Notes: a model not told the origin generated them from the letters alone. DNA of 64,000 nucleotides from Oceaniglobus indicus (GCF_002751875.1 NZ_NMZM01000007.1:124001-188000), one strand, 5' to 3'. Numbered from the stretch's first letter, positions 32,925-41,594 are shown. Translations and numbers: made by a program.

Positions 32925-34436
32925 TCAGAGAAAGGTGTCTGCGTATTTCTCGCGCAGCGCCTTTTTTTGTACCTTGCCCATGGTATTGCGCGGTAGCGCG
33001 TCGATCACAAAGATGTCGCGCGGTTGCTTGAAGCGCGCCAGATCGCGCGACAGCGCCGCGCGGATCGCATCCAGATCAGGTGTTTCGCCGTTTTCCGGCA
33101 CGATGAGCGCCAAGACCGTTTCACCGAAATCCGGATGCGGCACGCCGATCACGGCCGATTCCATCACCCCCGGCTGATCGTCGATCACGACCTCGATCTC
33201 CTTGGGATAGATGTTGTAGCCGCCCGAGATGATCAGATCCTTGTCGCGCCCGACGATGTGGACATACCCGTCCGAATCGATCCGCCCGAGATCGCCGGTG
33301 ATGAAGAAGCCGTCGGCGCGCAGCTCCTCGGCGGTCTTTTCGGGCATCTGCCAATACCCCTGGAACACGTTCGGGCCGCGCACCTCGATCCGGCCGACCT
33401 CGCCCCGGGGCAGGGTGGCGTCGGTCTTGGGATCGGTGATCTTCAGCTCGACCCCCGGCAGCGGAAAGCCGACCGTGCCCGGCCGGCGTTCGCCGTCATA
33501 GGGGTTCGAGGTGTTCATGTTGGTTTCGGTCATGCCATAGCGTTCCAGGATCGCGTGGCCGGTGCGGTCGGAAAACCGCCGGTGGGTTTCGGCCAGAAGC
33601 GGGGCCGAACCTGAGATGAACAGCCGCATGTGCGCCGTCAGATCGCGGGTGAAGCGCGGATCGTCCAGCAGCCGGGTATAGAAGGTCGGCACCCCCATCA
33701 TCGTCGTGGCCCGCGGCAGCGCGGCGATCATCGCATCGGGATCGAACCTGGGCAGGAAGATCATCGCGCCCCCGGCCAGCAAGGTCAGGTTGGTGGCGAC
33801 GAACAGGCCATGGGTGTGAAAGATCGGCAGGGCGTGCAGCAACACGTCGTCGCCGCTCCATCGCCAGGCGCCGTGCAGCGCGCGGGCATTGGACAGCAGG
33901 TTGTCATGGCTCAGCATCGCGCCCTTCGAGCGCCCGGTGGTGCCCGAGGTATAGAGAAACGCCGCCAGGTCGTCGGGCGCGCGCGGCGTCGTGTCGAAGC
34001 TGTCGGGTTGGCCGGCGGCGGTATCGGCAAGGGTGCCGGTGCCCTCCGCGTTCAAGGTTCTTAGTTCGGCACCCGCGGCACGTGCCAGATCGGCCAGCGC
34101 GTCGGAACGGCCGGCGTCGCACACCACCAGCCTCGCACCGCTGTCCTCGATGAAATACGCCAGCTCGCCCCCGGTATAGCCGGTGTTCAGCGGCAGGAAG
34201 ATCGCGCCGCACTGAACCGCCGCCGCATAGAGCGCCAGCGCCTCGGGCGACTTTTCGATCTGGACGGCGATGCGGTCGCCGGGGCTTACGCCGCAGGCCC
34301 GCAAGGCGTGCGCGAACCGTGCCGCGGTTTTCAGGAAGGCATCGTAGGAAACGGCGCTGCCATCGGCGAGATGCAGAAACGGCGCGTCGCGGCCCGCATG
34401 ACAGCCGAACAGCGCATCGTAGAGTGTATTGCTCAT
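32925..34436 (-). CDS. matB: Malonyl-CoA synthetase (malonate-CoA ligase)
   Basis: Adenylate-forming enzyme of 503 residues, the size of MatB. The P-loop is FLYTSGTTGRSKGAMLSH, followed by ALPIFHTHGLFVATN, RYGMTETNMNTSNPY (A5), GFFITGDLGRID (A7), GRDKDLIISGGYNIYPKEIE (A8) and the A10 lysine in PRNTMGKVQKKAL. The MTETNMNTSNPYDGERRPG block is typical of malonate-specific members. It makes malonyl-CoA from malonate, CoA and ATP. Its ATG overlaps the matA stop, and it is the last gene of the malonate operon. Confidence 0.94.
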   Translation of the reverse strand: MSNTLYDALFGCHAGRDAPFLHLADGSAVSYDAFLKTAARFAHALRACGVSPGDRIAVQIEKSPEALALYAAAVQCGAIFLPLNTGYTGGELAYFIEDSGARLVVCDAGRSDALADLARAAGAELRTLNAEGTGTLADTAAGQPDSFDTTPRAPDDLAAFLYTSGTTGRSKGAMLSHDNLLSNARALHGAWRWSGDDVLLHALPIFHTHGLFVATNLTLLAGGAMIFLPRFDPDAMIAALPRATTMMGVPTFYTRLLDDPRFTRDLTAHMRLFISGSAPLLAETHRRFSDRTGHAILERYGMTETNMNTSNPYDGERRPGTVGFPLPGVELKITDPKTDATLPRGEVGRIEVRGPNVFQGYWQMPEKTAEELRADGFFITGDLGRIDSDGYVHIVGRDKDLIISGGYNIYPKEIEVVIDDQPGVMESAVIGVPHPDFGETVLALIVPENGETPDLDAIRAALSRDLARFKQPRDIFVIDALPRNTMGKVQKKALREKYADTFL

Positions 34437-35677
34437 GCTTTCGATCTTTCGGAGTTGGGGGGCGCCTTGACCTGCTGGGCCAGCTTGCGAACCTCGGAGG
34501 TGGCGGCGATCGTGCCGCTTTTGGCGAACCCTTCGTGATTCTGCGAGATCTTCGCGGGGTCATAGGCATAATTCACCATCACGCCGCCGGATTGCCGTTG
34601 CCCGCGCGGCGATGTGTCGGCGTCGGCATGCAGTCGATGCACCGACGCGCCGTTGCCAAGGTGAAAGCGCGCAACCGGATCCAGCGGCTGACCGTCGTCG
34701 CGCTTGGCATCCAGAAGATAGTGCGCAGCGAGGGGACGCAGGTCGGCGGGCCGGTCGCCGTCGCCGATCCAGCGCATCAGACCGGGAACCGGCGACAGGG
34801 TGACGAAGGTCTTCAGCCCCGGCAGGCTGGCCGACAGATCCGCGACGACCTGCTTGATCAGCGAATTGCCGAACGATATTCCGGCCAGCCCCGCCTGACA
34901 GTTCGAGATCGAATAGAACACCGCCGTATCCGCATCCTCGGCCGCCAGCGGCGCCCGGTCTTCGGCCAGCACCGACTGGATCGAGCCGGGAATCCCCCGG
35001 GTCAGCGCGATTTCCACGAAAATCAGCGGATCACCCGGCATGGCGGGATGGAAGAACGCGAAACAGCGCCGGTCGGCGGGATACAGGCGGCGGCGCAGGT
35101 CGTCCCAGCTGTCGATGGCATGGACCGCTTCATAGGCCACGATCTTTTCCAACAGGACAGCCGGCGATTCCCAATCCACCGGTTGCAGCAACAGAAAGCC
35201 ACGGTTGAACCACGACGACAGCAGGTGGCAGAAATCGACGTCAAGCGGCGCAAGATCGGGGTGCCTGGGCAACAGCGCCAGAAGATCGGCGCGCATCGAC
35301 ACCAGCCGCGCGGTGGCGCCGGGCAGGGCGTTCAGCCGGCGCACCAGCTCCTGACGGCGGGGTTCGGCGGCAATGGCGAAGGCGCGATAGGTGGCGCCGT
35401 CGGGTGCGTTCTCATACTGCTCCAGCGTGGCGCGCACGCGGGCGGGATCAATGCCCAGGGCGCGGACCAGGTGGCCGAAAAACGCGATCTTCCCGGCCTC
35501 GTCGAGAGCTGCGTATCGCTCAAGGATCTCGCGCGCCAGAACCAGGCCCGAGATTTCGCCGGTGGTGCCCAGCAACTCGTCGCACAGGCCGGCCAGATCG
35601 CCCCGTTCGACCCGTGCCCCCCCCGGCACCTCGCGCCGTTGCAGCAGAGTGCCCAGCATGTCGCCCAGAACGCTCAT
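34433..35677 (-). CDS. matA: Malonyl-CoA decarboxylase
   Basis: Enzyme of 414 residues converting malonyl-CoA to acetyl-CoA and CO2. N-terminal helical domain with GLVLAREILERYAALDEAGK; the catalytic domain (GNAT-like fold) has FVEIALTRGIPGSIQSVL, FYSISNCQAGLAGISFGNSL with a likely active Ser/Asn segment, and VARFHLGNGASVHRLHADAD with the expected His. The start at 35677 sits in an ATGA overlap with dctM; an upstream in-frame start is disregarded because it lies inside dctM. It acts directly after MatB, and in the same operon. Confidence 0.94.
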   Translation of the reverse strand: MSVLGDMLGTLLQRREVPGGARVERGDLAGLCDELLGTTGEISGLVLAREILERYAALDEAGKIAFFGHLVRALGIDPARVRATLEQYENAPDGATYRAFAIAAEPRRQELVRRLNALPGATARLVSMRADLLALLPRHPDLAPLDVDFCHLLSSWFNRGFLLLQPVDWESPAVLLEKIVAYEAVHAIDSWDDLRRRLYPADRRCFAFFHPAMPGDPLIFVEIALTRGIPGSIQSVLAEDRAPLAAEDADTAVFYSISNCQAGLAGISFGNSLIKQVVADLSASLPGLKTFVTLSPVPGLMRWIGDGDRPADLRPLAAHYLLDAKRDDGQPLDPVARFHLGNGASVHRLHADADTSPRGQRQSGGVMVNYAYDPAKISQNHEGFAKSGTIAATSEVRKLAQQVKAPPNSERSKA

Positions 35678-36990
35678 ATCGCCGTGCCCATCACCGCGTC
35701 GGGCAGCCATGTGGCGATGCCGGGAAAGACACACAGGATGATGATCGCGGCCACCATGCACAGCACATAGGGCATCGACCCCCAGAGGATCGTCTTCAGC
35801 TTGATGTCGGGCGCGATGCCGTTGATGACATAGAGGTTCAGGCCCACGGGTGGCGTGATCAGGCCGATTTCAAGGTTGATCGTCAGGATTACCGCGAACC
35901 AGATCGGATCGAACCCCGACGCCGTGATGATCGGCATCAGGATCGGCGCCGCCATCAGGATCACCGCGACGGGGGGCAGGAAGAACCCCGCGATCAGCAG
36001 GAACACGTTGATGATCGCCATCAGAACCCAGCGGTTCACGTCCAGATCCGCGATCCATGCCGCCACCGATTGGGTGATGAACAGCGACGACAGCATGTAC
36101 GAAAACACGCCGGCCGCCGCGATGATGAACAGGATCATCACCGATTCGCGGGTGCTGTCACGCAGCACGGTCCACAGGGCCGCCGGGCTCCAGAGTTTAT
36201 AGATCACGACGGCGACCGTCAGGCACAAAAGCGCGCCGATGGCGGCGGTTTCCGATGGCGTGGCGATGCCGCCATACATGGCGTAAAGCACGCCGAGGAT
36301 GATCAGCAGGAACGGCAGCACGCGGGGCAGGATCTCGAACTTCTGTTTCCAGCTGTAAGGGGTGAAGGCCAGGACCCGCGCATCGCCGGAACGCCAAGTG
36401 GCAAAGATCGACCATGCCATGAACAGCGTGACCAGCAGAAGGCCGGGAAACACACCCGCGAGGAACAGCCGCCCGATGCTGGTTTCGGTGGCGATGCCAT
36501 AGACGATCATCGTCACCGACGGCGGAATCAGGATGCCCAGCGTGCCGCCCGCCGCGATCGAACCGGCGGCCACACCGTCGGGATAGCCGCGCTTGCGCAT
36601 CTCGGGGATGCCCATCTTGCCGATGGCCGCACAGGTGGCGGGCGACGAGCCCGACATCGCCGCGAAAAGCGCGCAGGCGCCAAGGTTGGATATGACCAGC
36701 CCGCCGGGAATCCGCGTCAGCCAGCGTTCCAGCGCCTCATACAGATCGGCGCCCGCCCGGGTCGAGGCGATGGACGCGCCCATGATGATGAACATCGGGA
36801 TCGACAGCAGGGTGAAGTTGTTCAGGTCGGCGAACAGGATTTCCGGCATCAGTTGCAGCGACCGCGCGCCGTCGAACACCACGAGGAACCCCGCCGACAC
36901 GATCAGCAACCCGATGGCGACCGAGACGCCGGAAAACAGCACGGCGATGGTGGCAAAGGCGACCAGCGCCCCCAGAAGCAGCGGATCCAT
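35674..36990 (-). CDS. dctM: TRAP transporter large permease (DctM family), probably malonate
   Basis: Integral membrane protein of 438 residues with about twelve to thirteen helices. Typical DctM blocks are SIPMFIIMGASIASTRAG near the N-terminus, AAMSGSSPATCAAIGKMGIP and AAGGTLGILIPPSVTMIVYG, then TPPVGLNLYVINGIA near the C-terminus. It carries the sodium-coupled transport path. The substrate is inferred as malonate from the matA/matB genes that overlap it. Its ATG overlaps the dctQ stop by one base (TGATG). Confidence 0.93.
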   Translation of the reverse strand: MDPLLLGALVAFATIAVLFSGVSVAIGLLIVSAGFLVVFDGARSLQLMPEILFADLNNFTLLSIPMFIIMGASIASTRAGADLYEALERWLTRIPGGLVISNLGACALFAAMSGSSPATCAAIGKMGIPEMRKRGYPDGVAAGSIAAGGTLGILIPPSVTMIVYGIATETSIGRLFLAGVFPGLLLVTLFMAWSIFATWRSGDARVLAFTPYSWKQKFEILPRVLPFLLIILGVLYAMYGGIATPSETAAIGALLCLTVAVVIYKLWSPAALWTVLRDSTRESVMILFIIAAAGVFSYMLSSLFITQSVAAWIADLDVNRWVLMAIINVFLLIAGFFLPPVAVILMAAPILMPIITASGFDPIWFAVILTINLEIGLITPPVGLNLYVINGIAPDIKLKTILWGSMPYVLCMVAAIIILCVFPGIATWLPDAVMGTAI

Positions 36991-37541
36991 CAGGCGTCAT
37001 CCAATCCGAAAGGGGTTTCGATGCGCAACGCCAGGGCCACGATATCGGCGATCAGTTGCAACAGCATGAGGGCAAGGCCGACCGGCAGCGACAGATAGGC
37101 TTTCCACAGTGGCACACCCCAGACGGTGTCCGATTTCCAGCCCCGCTCCCACGCGAACAGCCAGAATTCGAAGCCATACCACAGCATGACCGCGATGATC
37201 GCCGCGCCCGCCGTCAGCGTGACAAAGGCCAGCGCCCGGCGCGCCGCCATCGGCAGGGCCATCGGCACCAGATCGACGTTCACGTGACCGCGCAGATGCT
37301 GCACATACGGCAGGCCGATCAACGTTGCCGCGATCATCAGGTAAACGACCATTTCGGTCTGCCAGATTGTCGATCCGTTCAGAACGAACCGAATGAAGAT
37401 CATCTGACAAGTAATTGCAACGGCAGCAACAATCATCGCCGCCGCCGTCCAGCCCGCAAGGGTGGAGATCGCGCCGACCGCTTTCAGAAACGGGTTGCCG
37501 CCGTGGCGGGCATGGGGAATGCCGGGGCTTTGGGCCGCCAT
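36990..37541 (-). CDS. dctQ: TRAP transporter small permease (DctQ family)
   Basis: Four-helix membrane protein of 183 residues. Typical DctQ features: the second helix with the conserved VNVDLVPMALP segment, preceded by LIGLPYVQHLRGH, and the C-terminal LPVGLALMLLQLIADIVALALR. It partners DctM in the membrane. The N-terminal 20 residues are hydrophilic. It begins 55 bp after dctP, and that gap contains a hairpin likely to reduce expression of the permease relative to the binding protein. Confidence 0.9.
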   Translation of the reverse strand: MAAQSPGIPHARHGGNPFLKAVGAISTLAGWTAAAMIVAAVAITCQMIFIRFVLNGSTIWQTEMVVYLMIAATLIGLPYVQHLRGHVNVDLVPMALPMAARRALAFVTLTAGAAIIAVMLWYGFEFWLFAWERGWKSDTVWGVPLWKAYLSLPVGLALMLLQLIADIVALALRIETPFGLDDA

Positions 37542-37562
37542 CTGCTGTCCTCGTCGTCAGGG

Positions 37563-37588
37563 AAAACGGGGCGGCCGACGACCGCCCC
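37563..37588 (-). terminator. Attenuator hairpin between dctP and dctQ
   Basis: On the minus strand GGGGCGG pairs with CCGCCCC (plus-strand coordinates 37568-37574 and 37582-37588) over a 7-nt loop, followed by GTTTTCC. It would terminate part of the transcripts after dctP, giving an excess of binding protein, a common layout for such operons. Confidence 0.5.
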
Positions 37589-37596
37589 CGGGGCGA

Positions 37597-38574
37597 TCAC
37601 TCGACCGCCAGCGCCAGGTCCAGCAGCTTCTGGCCATCGGGCGTCGAGGCCGCGAACTCCTTGTAGGACGTTTCGGCGGCCAGCTTCTGCCACGCCTTGA
37701 ACTCGGCCTCGGTCATGTCGTCGATCTCGACGCCCGCCTCGGCAAAGACCTCGCGCGAATTGCCGTCCTCGGCCTTGGCTTCGTCCAGATAGAACGCCTG
37801 GGCCTTTTCGGATGCCGCAATCAGGGCGTCCTGCTGTTCGGGGGTCAGCCCCTCGAACGTGGTCTTGTTCATCAAAAGCGGCTGATACATGAACCACAGC
37901 GCATAATCGCCCGGCGGCGTATAGCAGGCGACCTGTTCATAGATGCGATAGCTGACGAACGACGACGACGACGTGTTCGCCGCGTCCAGAACGCCGGTCT
38001 GCATGGCGTTGTAGATCTCGGACGATGCCATGGATGCGATCGACGCGCCGGCCCCCGCCAGCATCTGCTCGAACGCCTTGCCTGCGGCGCGGGTCTGCTT
38101 GCCCTCCAGTTCCTCGGGCGAGGTGGCGCAGCCGTCCTTGCCGGCAAAGCCGCCCGCCAGATAGCCATGCACCAGCACCATCACGTCGTCACCGGCCATG
38201 ATCTTTTCCAGCTCGTCCATGAAGGGCGAATCCGTCAGGCGCGCGGCGTGGTCGTGGTTCTTCACCAGTCCCGGCATCAGCGTCAGGTTATAGGCCGGCT
38301 GCTGACCACCGGCATATGACAGCGGCAGCACCGTCATGTCCAACTGGCCGCGGGACAGGGGGATGTATTGCTCGCGCGCCTTGAACAGGGATTGCGAGCC
38401 GAAGATCTTGATATCAAGGTCGACGTCGGCGGCGGCGACCTCATCCGCCACCATCTGCGCAACCTTGTGGCGCACGTCATTGTCGCTCCACTGATGGGAC
38501 AGGCGCAGTTCGGTGGCGCCCGCCGTCGTGGCAAGGCCGAAAGCGGCCACGGTGCCCAGAAACACTTTATTCAT
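37597..38574 (-). CDS. dctP: TRAP transporter substrate-binding protein (DctP family), probably malonate
   Basis: Periplasmic receptor of 325 residues with a signal peptide (MNKVFLGTVAAFGLATTAGA). The mature protein starts TELRLSHQWSDNDVRHKVAQ. The DctP core contains GRPWT-like LAGGFAGKDGCATSPEELEGKQTRAA and later NTSSSSFVSYRIYEQVACY, where the ligand carboxylate is usually bound. Two cysteines in GKDGCATS and QVACYTP are unusual and could pair. GGGAGG precedes the ATG. It is the first gene of the malonate operon. Confidence 0.92.
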   Translation of the reverse strand: MNKVFLGTVAAFGLATTAGATELRLSHQWSDNDVRHKVAQMVADEVAAADVDLDIKIFGSQSLFKAREQYIPLSRGQLDMTVLPLSYAGGQQPAYNLTLMPGLVKNHDHAARLTDSPFMDELEKIMAGDDVMVLVHGYLAGGFAGKDGCATSPEELEGKQTRAAGKAFEQMLAGAGASIASMASSEIYNAMQTGVLDAANTSSSSFVSYRIYEQVACYTPPGDYALWFMYQPLLMNKTTFEGLTPEQQDALIAASEKAQAFYLDEAKAEDGNSREVFAEAGVEIDDMTEAEFKAWQKLAAETSYKEFAASTPDGQKLLDLALAVE

Positions 38575-38655
38575 CGAATCCTCCCAAATTCTCTGTGCCG
38601 GGCCTCTGCGGGCCGGGGTTTGGTCAGGTTAGGTGATCGGTATGCTGTGTCAACA

Positions 38656-38671
38656 TTCCTGTATGCAAGAA
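38656..38671. promoter_or_regulatory. Candidate operator between dctP and the GntR regulator gene
   Basis: TTCCTGTATGCAAGAA is an imperfect 16-bp palindrome (6 of 8 pairs) with the alternating TGTATGCA centre common to GntR/FadR-type sites. A wider ATGCAA/TTGCAT repeat overlaps it (38663-38685). It lies 20 bp before the regulator start and 82 bp before dctP, in the divergent promoter region. Confidence 0.4.
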
Positions 38672-38690
38672 AGGCAGAATTGCATTTCCG

Positions 38691-39371
38691 ATGGGCCGAC
38701 CCTATCGTCACGTCATGAAAAGCCAACGCGCCAACACCATTGCCGAAGCCCTGGAGGACATGATCCTGAGCGGCGATTTCGCCGAGGGCGAAAGGCTGGA
38801 CGAGATCCGCCTGGCCGAGCGGTTTTCCGTCTCGCGCACCCCCGTGCGCGAGGCGTTTCAGCGGCTGGCCCAGTCGGGTCTGATCGAACAGATTCCGCGC
38901 CGCGGCGTGTTCGTCCGCCGCCCCGGGCCCGTCGAACTGGTCGAGATGTTCGAAGTGATGGCGGAGTTCGAGGCGCTGGCCGGTCGTCTTGCCGCGCTGC
39001 GCATCAGCGATGCGGCGTTGGCCGTGCTGGAGGCGGCGAACGACAACTGCCGCGCCGCGCTGTCAGAAGGCAATGCCGATCTCTATTACGTTGAAAACGA
39101 ACGGTTCCATCATGTTATCTATGAACAATCCGGCAGCGCCTTCCTGCAACAGGAGGTTGGACGCCTGCACCGGCGGCTGAAACCCTATCGCCGGATGCAA
39201 CTGCGCCTGCGGGGGCGCATGTCGCAATCGATGGCCGAACACGAAGACATTGTCGCCGCCCTGACGGCCGGCGACGCGGGCCGCGCCGCCGACCTCTTGC
39301 GCGGCCACGTCGCCATACAGGGCGAGAAGTTTCACCACCTGATGGCCAGCCTGCGCGCCGCCGCCGAGTGA
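38691..39371 (+). CDS. matR: GntR-family (FCD) regulator of the malonate operon
   Basis: Transcription factor of 226 residues. The N-terminal winged helix contains LEDMILSGDFAEGERLDEIR and RTPVREAFQRLAQSGLIEQIPRRG. The C-terminal FCD domain has the metal/ligand residues in NERFHHVIYEQSGS, MAEHEDIVAAL and RGHVAIQGEKFHH. It is divergent from dctP, so it probably controls malonate uptake and use, as MatR does in rhizobia; the effector is inferred. The ATG at 38715 (MKSQRANTIAE) is an equally likely start, as neither has a clear Shine-Dalgarno. Confidence 0.85.
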   Translation: MGRPYRHVMKSQRANTIAEALEDMILSGDFAEGERLDEIRLAERFSVSRTPVREAFQRLAQSGLIEQIPRRGVFVRRPGPVELVEMFEVMAEFEALAGRLAALRISDAALAVLEAANDNCRAALSEGNADLYYVENERFHHVIYEQSGSAFLQQEVGRLHRRLKPYRRMQLRLRGRMSQSMAEHEDIVAALTAGDAGRAADLLRGHVAIQGEKFHHLMASLRAAAE

Positions 39372-39373
39372 TC

Positions 39374-40288
39374 TCAGCGGCAGTCGGCGAACGACCGGGC
39401 GACGCCGCGCAACAGATCGCCGTACAGGTCGGCGCCGGGTGTCAGCGCGCTGCCCAGCGGGTCGATCACCGCGCTGCGCGCGTCCGTGCCCTCGAACACA
39501 GCGTCAACCAGCCCGGCGTTGAACTGCGGTTCCGACAGGGCGCAGCGGATGTCGTCTGCCGCGATGCGTTGCCGCAGCGCCGCGATGCGCGACGGGCTGG
39601 GATCCGAGGCATCGGAAAGCGAGATCGCGCCGGCGGCAGGCAGATCGAATCGGTGTTCGAAATACTGATAGGCGTCATGGAACACGATGTGCGATCCGCT
39701 GCGCACGGGATCCGTCAACGTCACGATGTCGTCTTCGAGCGCGTCAATGCGCGCGGCGCTGTCGGCTGCATTCGCGCGGTAGGCGTCGGCATTGTCGGGA
39801 TCGGCGTCGGCCAGCGCCTGCGCGATCGCATCCAGCCAGACCCGCGCATTGTCGGGGTCCAGCCAGGCGTGGGGGTCGATGGCGCCGTGATCATGATCGT
39901 CATGCCCGACGTGGTCGTCGTGGTCGTGTGGCGCGAAACCGGGCGCGTCGCGCACCGCAAGGCGCAACGTTCCGGGTTGATCGAGAAGCGCCACCGATAC
40001 GGCCCCGCCAGCCAGGGTGTCGATCTGGGTGTCCAGTTGCGGCGTCAGTTCCGGCCCCACCCAGACCACGATCTGCGCCGCGTTCAGCGCCCGCGCATCT
40101 GACGGGCGCATGGCATAATCGTGCGGCGACGCCCCCGGCCGGATCAGCAGGCTCGGCGTGCCCACCCCCGCCATGACCTGTGACACCAGGCTGTGAACCG
40201 GCGCGATATCGGCCACCACGGCGGGGGGCGCGGCCTGTGCCATGGCGGTGCCAAGCGGGAAAAGCAGCACGGAAAGAAGTTTGTTCAT
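39374..40288 (-). CDS. znuA: Zinc ABC transporter substrate-binding protein
   Basis: Periplasmic cluster 9 metal receptor of 304 residues with a signal peptide (MNKLLSVLLFPLGTAMAQA). The zinc ligands are expected in ASPHDYAMRPSD, IDPHAWLDPDNARVW and IVFHDAYQYFE. Between them is the His/Asp-rich loop PHDHDDHVGHDDHDHG that marks zinc-specific ZnuA. Two late Cys (DIRCALSEPQ and SFADCR) probably form a disulfide. Divergent from zur with A/T-rich palindromes in the shared promoter. The ATG at 40288 begins the signal sequence; the upstream open extension is ignored. Confidence 0.95.
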   Translation of the reverse strand: MNKLLSVLLFPLGTAMAQAAPPAVVADIAPVHSLVSQVMAGVGTPSLLIRPGASPHDYAMRPSDARALNAAQIVVWVGPELTPQLDTQIDTLAGGAVSVALLDQPGTLRLAVRDAPGFAPHDHDDHVGHDDHDHGAIDPHAWLDPDNARVWLDAIAQALADADPDNADAYRANAADSAARIDALEDDIVTLTDPVRSGSHIVFHDAYQYFEHRFDLPAAGAISLSDASDPSPSRIAALRQRIAADDIRCALSEPQFNAGLVDAVFEGTDARSAVIDPLGSALTPGADLYGDLLRGVARSFADCR

Positions 40289-40298
40289 CGGCGCCTCA

Positions 40299-40313
40299 TG
40301 TAATGATATAACA
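40299..40313. promoter_or_regulatory. Candidate Zur site 1
   Basis: TGTAATGATATAACA matches the palindrome TGTTATATTATAACA at 12 of 15 positions and lies 11 bp before the znuA ATG. It shares TGATATAACA with site 2. The consensus is recalled from alphaproteobacterial Zur promoters, and binding is inferred. Confidence 0.55.
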
Positions 40314-40331
40314 GGGGCTGGATAATCAGGA

Positions 40332-40346
40332 TGATATAACATATCA
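40332..40346. promoter_or_regulatory. Candidate Zur site 2
   Basis: TGATAT-AAC-ATATCA is a perfect 6-bp inverted repeat 25 bp before the zur ATG. It repeats the TGATATAACA of site 1 in the same orientation 28 bp further on. It probably lets Zur repress zur-znuCB as well as znuA. Confidence 0.5.
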
Positions 40347-40371
40347 AGTGGAAAATCTGTGGGGGAACGCC

Positions 40372-40854
40372 ATGACGCGTCAGGCCTTCGAACATCACGA
40401 CCACCATGCCTGCATCCGCGATGCGGTGGACACCGCCGCGCGCCTGTCCGCCGAACGCGGGGTGCAGTTCACCGCGATCCGGCGCCGCGTGCTCGAACTG
40501 TTGCTGGCCGAACACCGCGCGATGGGGGCCTATGACATCCTTGATGCCCTGCGGGCCGAGGGGCGCGGCGCGCAGCCGCCCGTGGCCTATCGTGCGCTGG
40601 ATTTCCTTGTGCGCCAAGGGTTTGCCCACCGCATCGAACGGCTGAACGCCTTTGCCGCCTGTGCCCATCCTGGCGTCGATCATTCGCCCGCGTTCCTGAT
40701 CTGTCGCGCCTGTGCGTCGGTCTCCGAAGCGCGGGGGGCGCCGGCGCCCGAGGGGTTGAACGCCTCGGCGCGCGCCCAGGGGTTCGTGATCGAACGCACG
40801 ATGGTCGAGGCCGAGGGCCTGTGCCCCAACTGTGTCGAAGGATCCCCCGCATGA
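40372..40854 (+). CDS. zur: Zinc-uptake regulator (Fur family)
   Basis: Repressor of 160 residues. The N-terminal DNA-binding part includes GVQFTAIRRRVLELLLAEHR and AYDILDALRAEGRGAQPPVAYRAL; the metal-binding part has CAHPGVDHSPAFLICRACAS and a final CPNC, giving the structural CxxC pairs. A His-rich start (FEHHDHHAC) is common in Zur. The ATG at 40372 is preferred because GGGGGAA lies just upstream; the frame extends eight codons further. It overlaps znuC by ATGA and heads the operon zur-znuC-znuB. Confidence 0.92.
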   Translation: MTRQAFEHHDHHACIRDAVDTAARLSAERGVQFTAIRRRVLELLLAEHRAMGAYDILDALRAEGRGAQPPVAYRALDFLVRQGFAHRIERLNAFAACAHPGVDHSPAFLICRACASVSEARGAPAPEGLNASARAQGFVIERTMVEAEGLCPNCVEGSPA

Positions 40855-41594
40855 GCCTGATTTCCCTGCGCGGCGTCGATGTGCGCATCGGCGGGCGCAC
40901 CGTGCTTCAGGGCATCGACATGGATGTCGCGCGGGGCGAGATCGTGACGATCGTCGGGCCGAACGGGTCGGGCAAATCGACCCTGCTGCGGGTTCTGGTC
41001 GGGGCGTTGAAACCCCATGCCGGACGGGTGCGGCGCGCCGGCGGGCTGCGCATCGGATATGTGCCGCAAAGCCTGCACATCGATGCCACGCTGCCGATCA
41101 CGGTGGCGCGGTTCCTGGGATTGCCCAACCGCGTCGGGCGCGACGCGCTTGCCGCGGCCCTGGCGCAGGCGGGTTTGCCGGATCTGGGGACGCGCCAGAT
41201 GGCGGACCTGTCGGGCGGACAGTTCCAGCGCGTTCTGCTGGCGCGCGCGATCCTGGACAAGCCTGACCTGTTGCTGTTGGACGAGGCGACCCAGGGCCTG
41301 GACCAGCGCGGATCGGCCAGTTTCTATCAACAGATCGAAGAAGTCCGGCGCGACATCGGCTGTGGCATCCTGATGGTCAGCCACGAATTGCACGTGGTGA
41401 TGAGCGCGTCCGACCGCGTCATCTGTCTGAACGGTCACATCTGTTGCGAAGGCCACCCCGAGGTGGTCGCGTCCGCGCCCGAATACCGGGCGCTGTTCGG
41501 CACCGGCACCAAGGGCGCGCTGGCGCTCTATCGTCACGAACACGATCACGGGCACGATTGCAGTCACGCCCACGACCACGGGGGAACGCTATGA
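40851..41594 (+). CDS. znuC: Zinc ABC transporter ATP-binding protein
   Basis: ABC ATPase of 247 residues. Walker A GPNGSGKST, signature LSGGQFQRVLLARA, Walker B LLLLDEATQGLD and the switch region MVSHELHVVM are all intact. The C-terminus is His-rich (HEHDHGHDCSHAHDHGG), a common sign of zinc-handling ZnuC proteins. It energises the ZnuAB importer. It overlaps zur before it and znuB after it, both by ATGA, so translation of the three genes is coupled. Confidence 0.95.
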   Translation: MSLISLRGVDVRIGGRTVLQGIDMDVARGEIVTIVGPNGSGKSTLLRVLVGALKPHAGRVRRAGGLRIGYVPQSLHIDATLPITVARFLGLPNRVGRDALAAALAQAGLPDLGTRQMADLSGGQFQRVLLARAILDKPDLLLLDEATQGLDQRGSASFYQQIEEVRRDIGCGILMVSHELHVVMSASDRVICLNGHICCEGHPEVVASAPEYRALFGTGTKGALALYRHEHDHGHDCSHAHDHGGTL

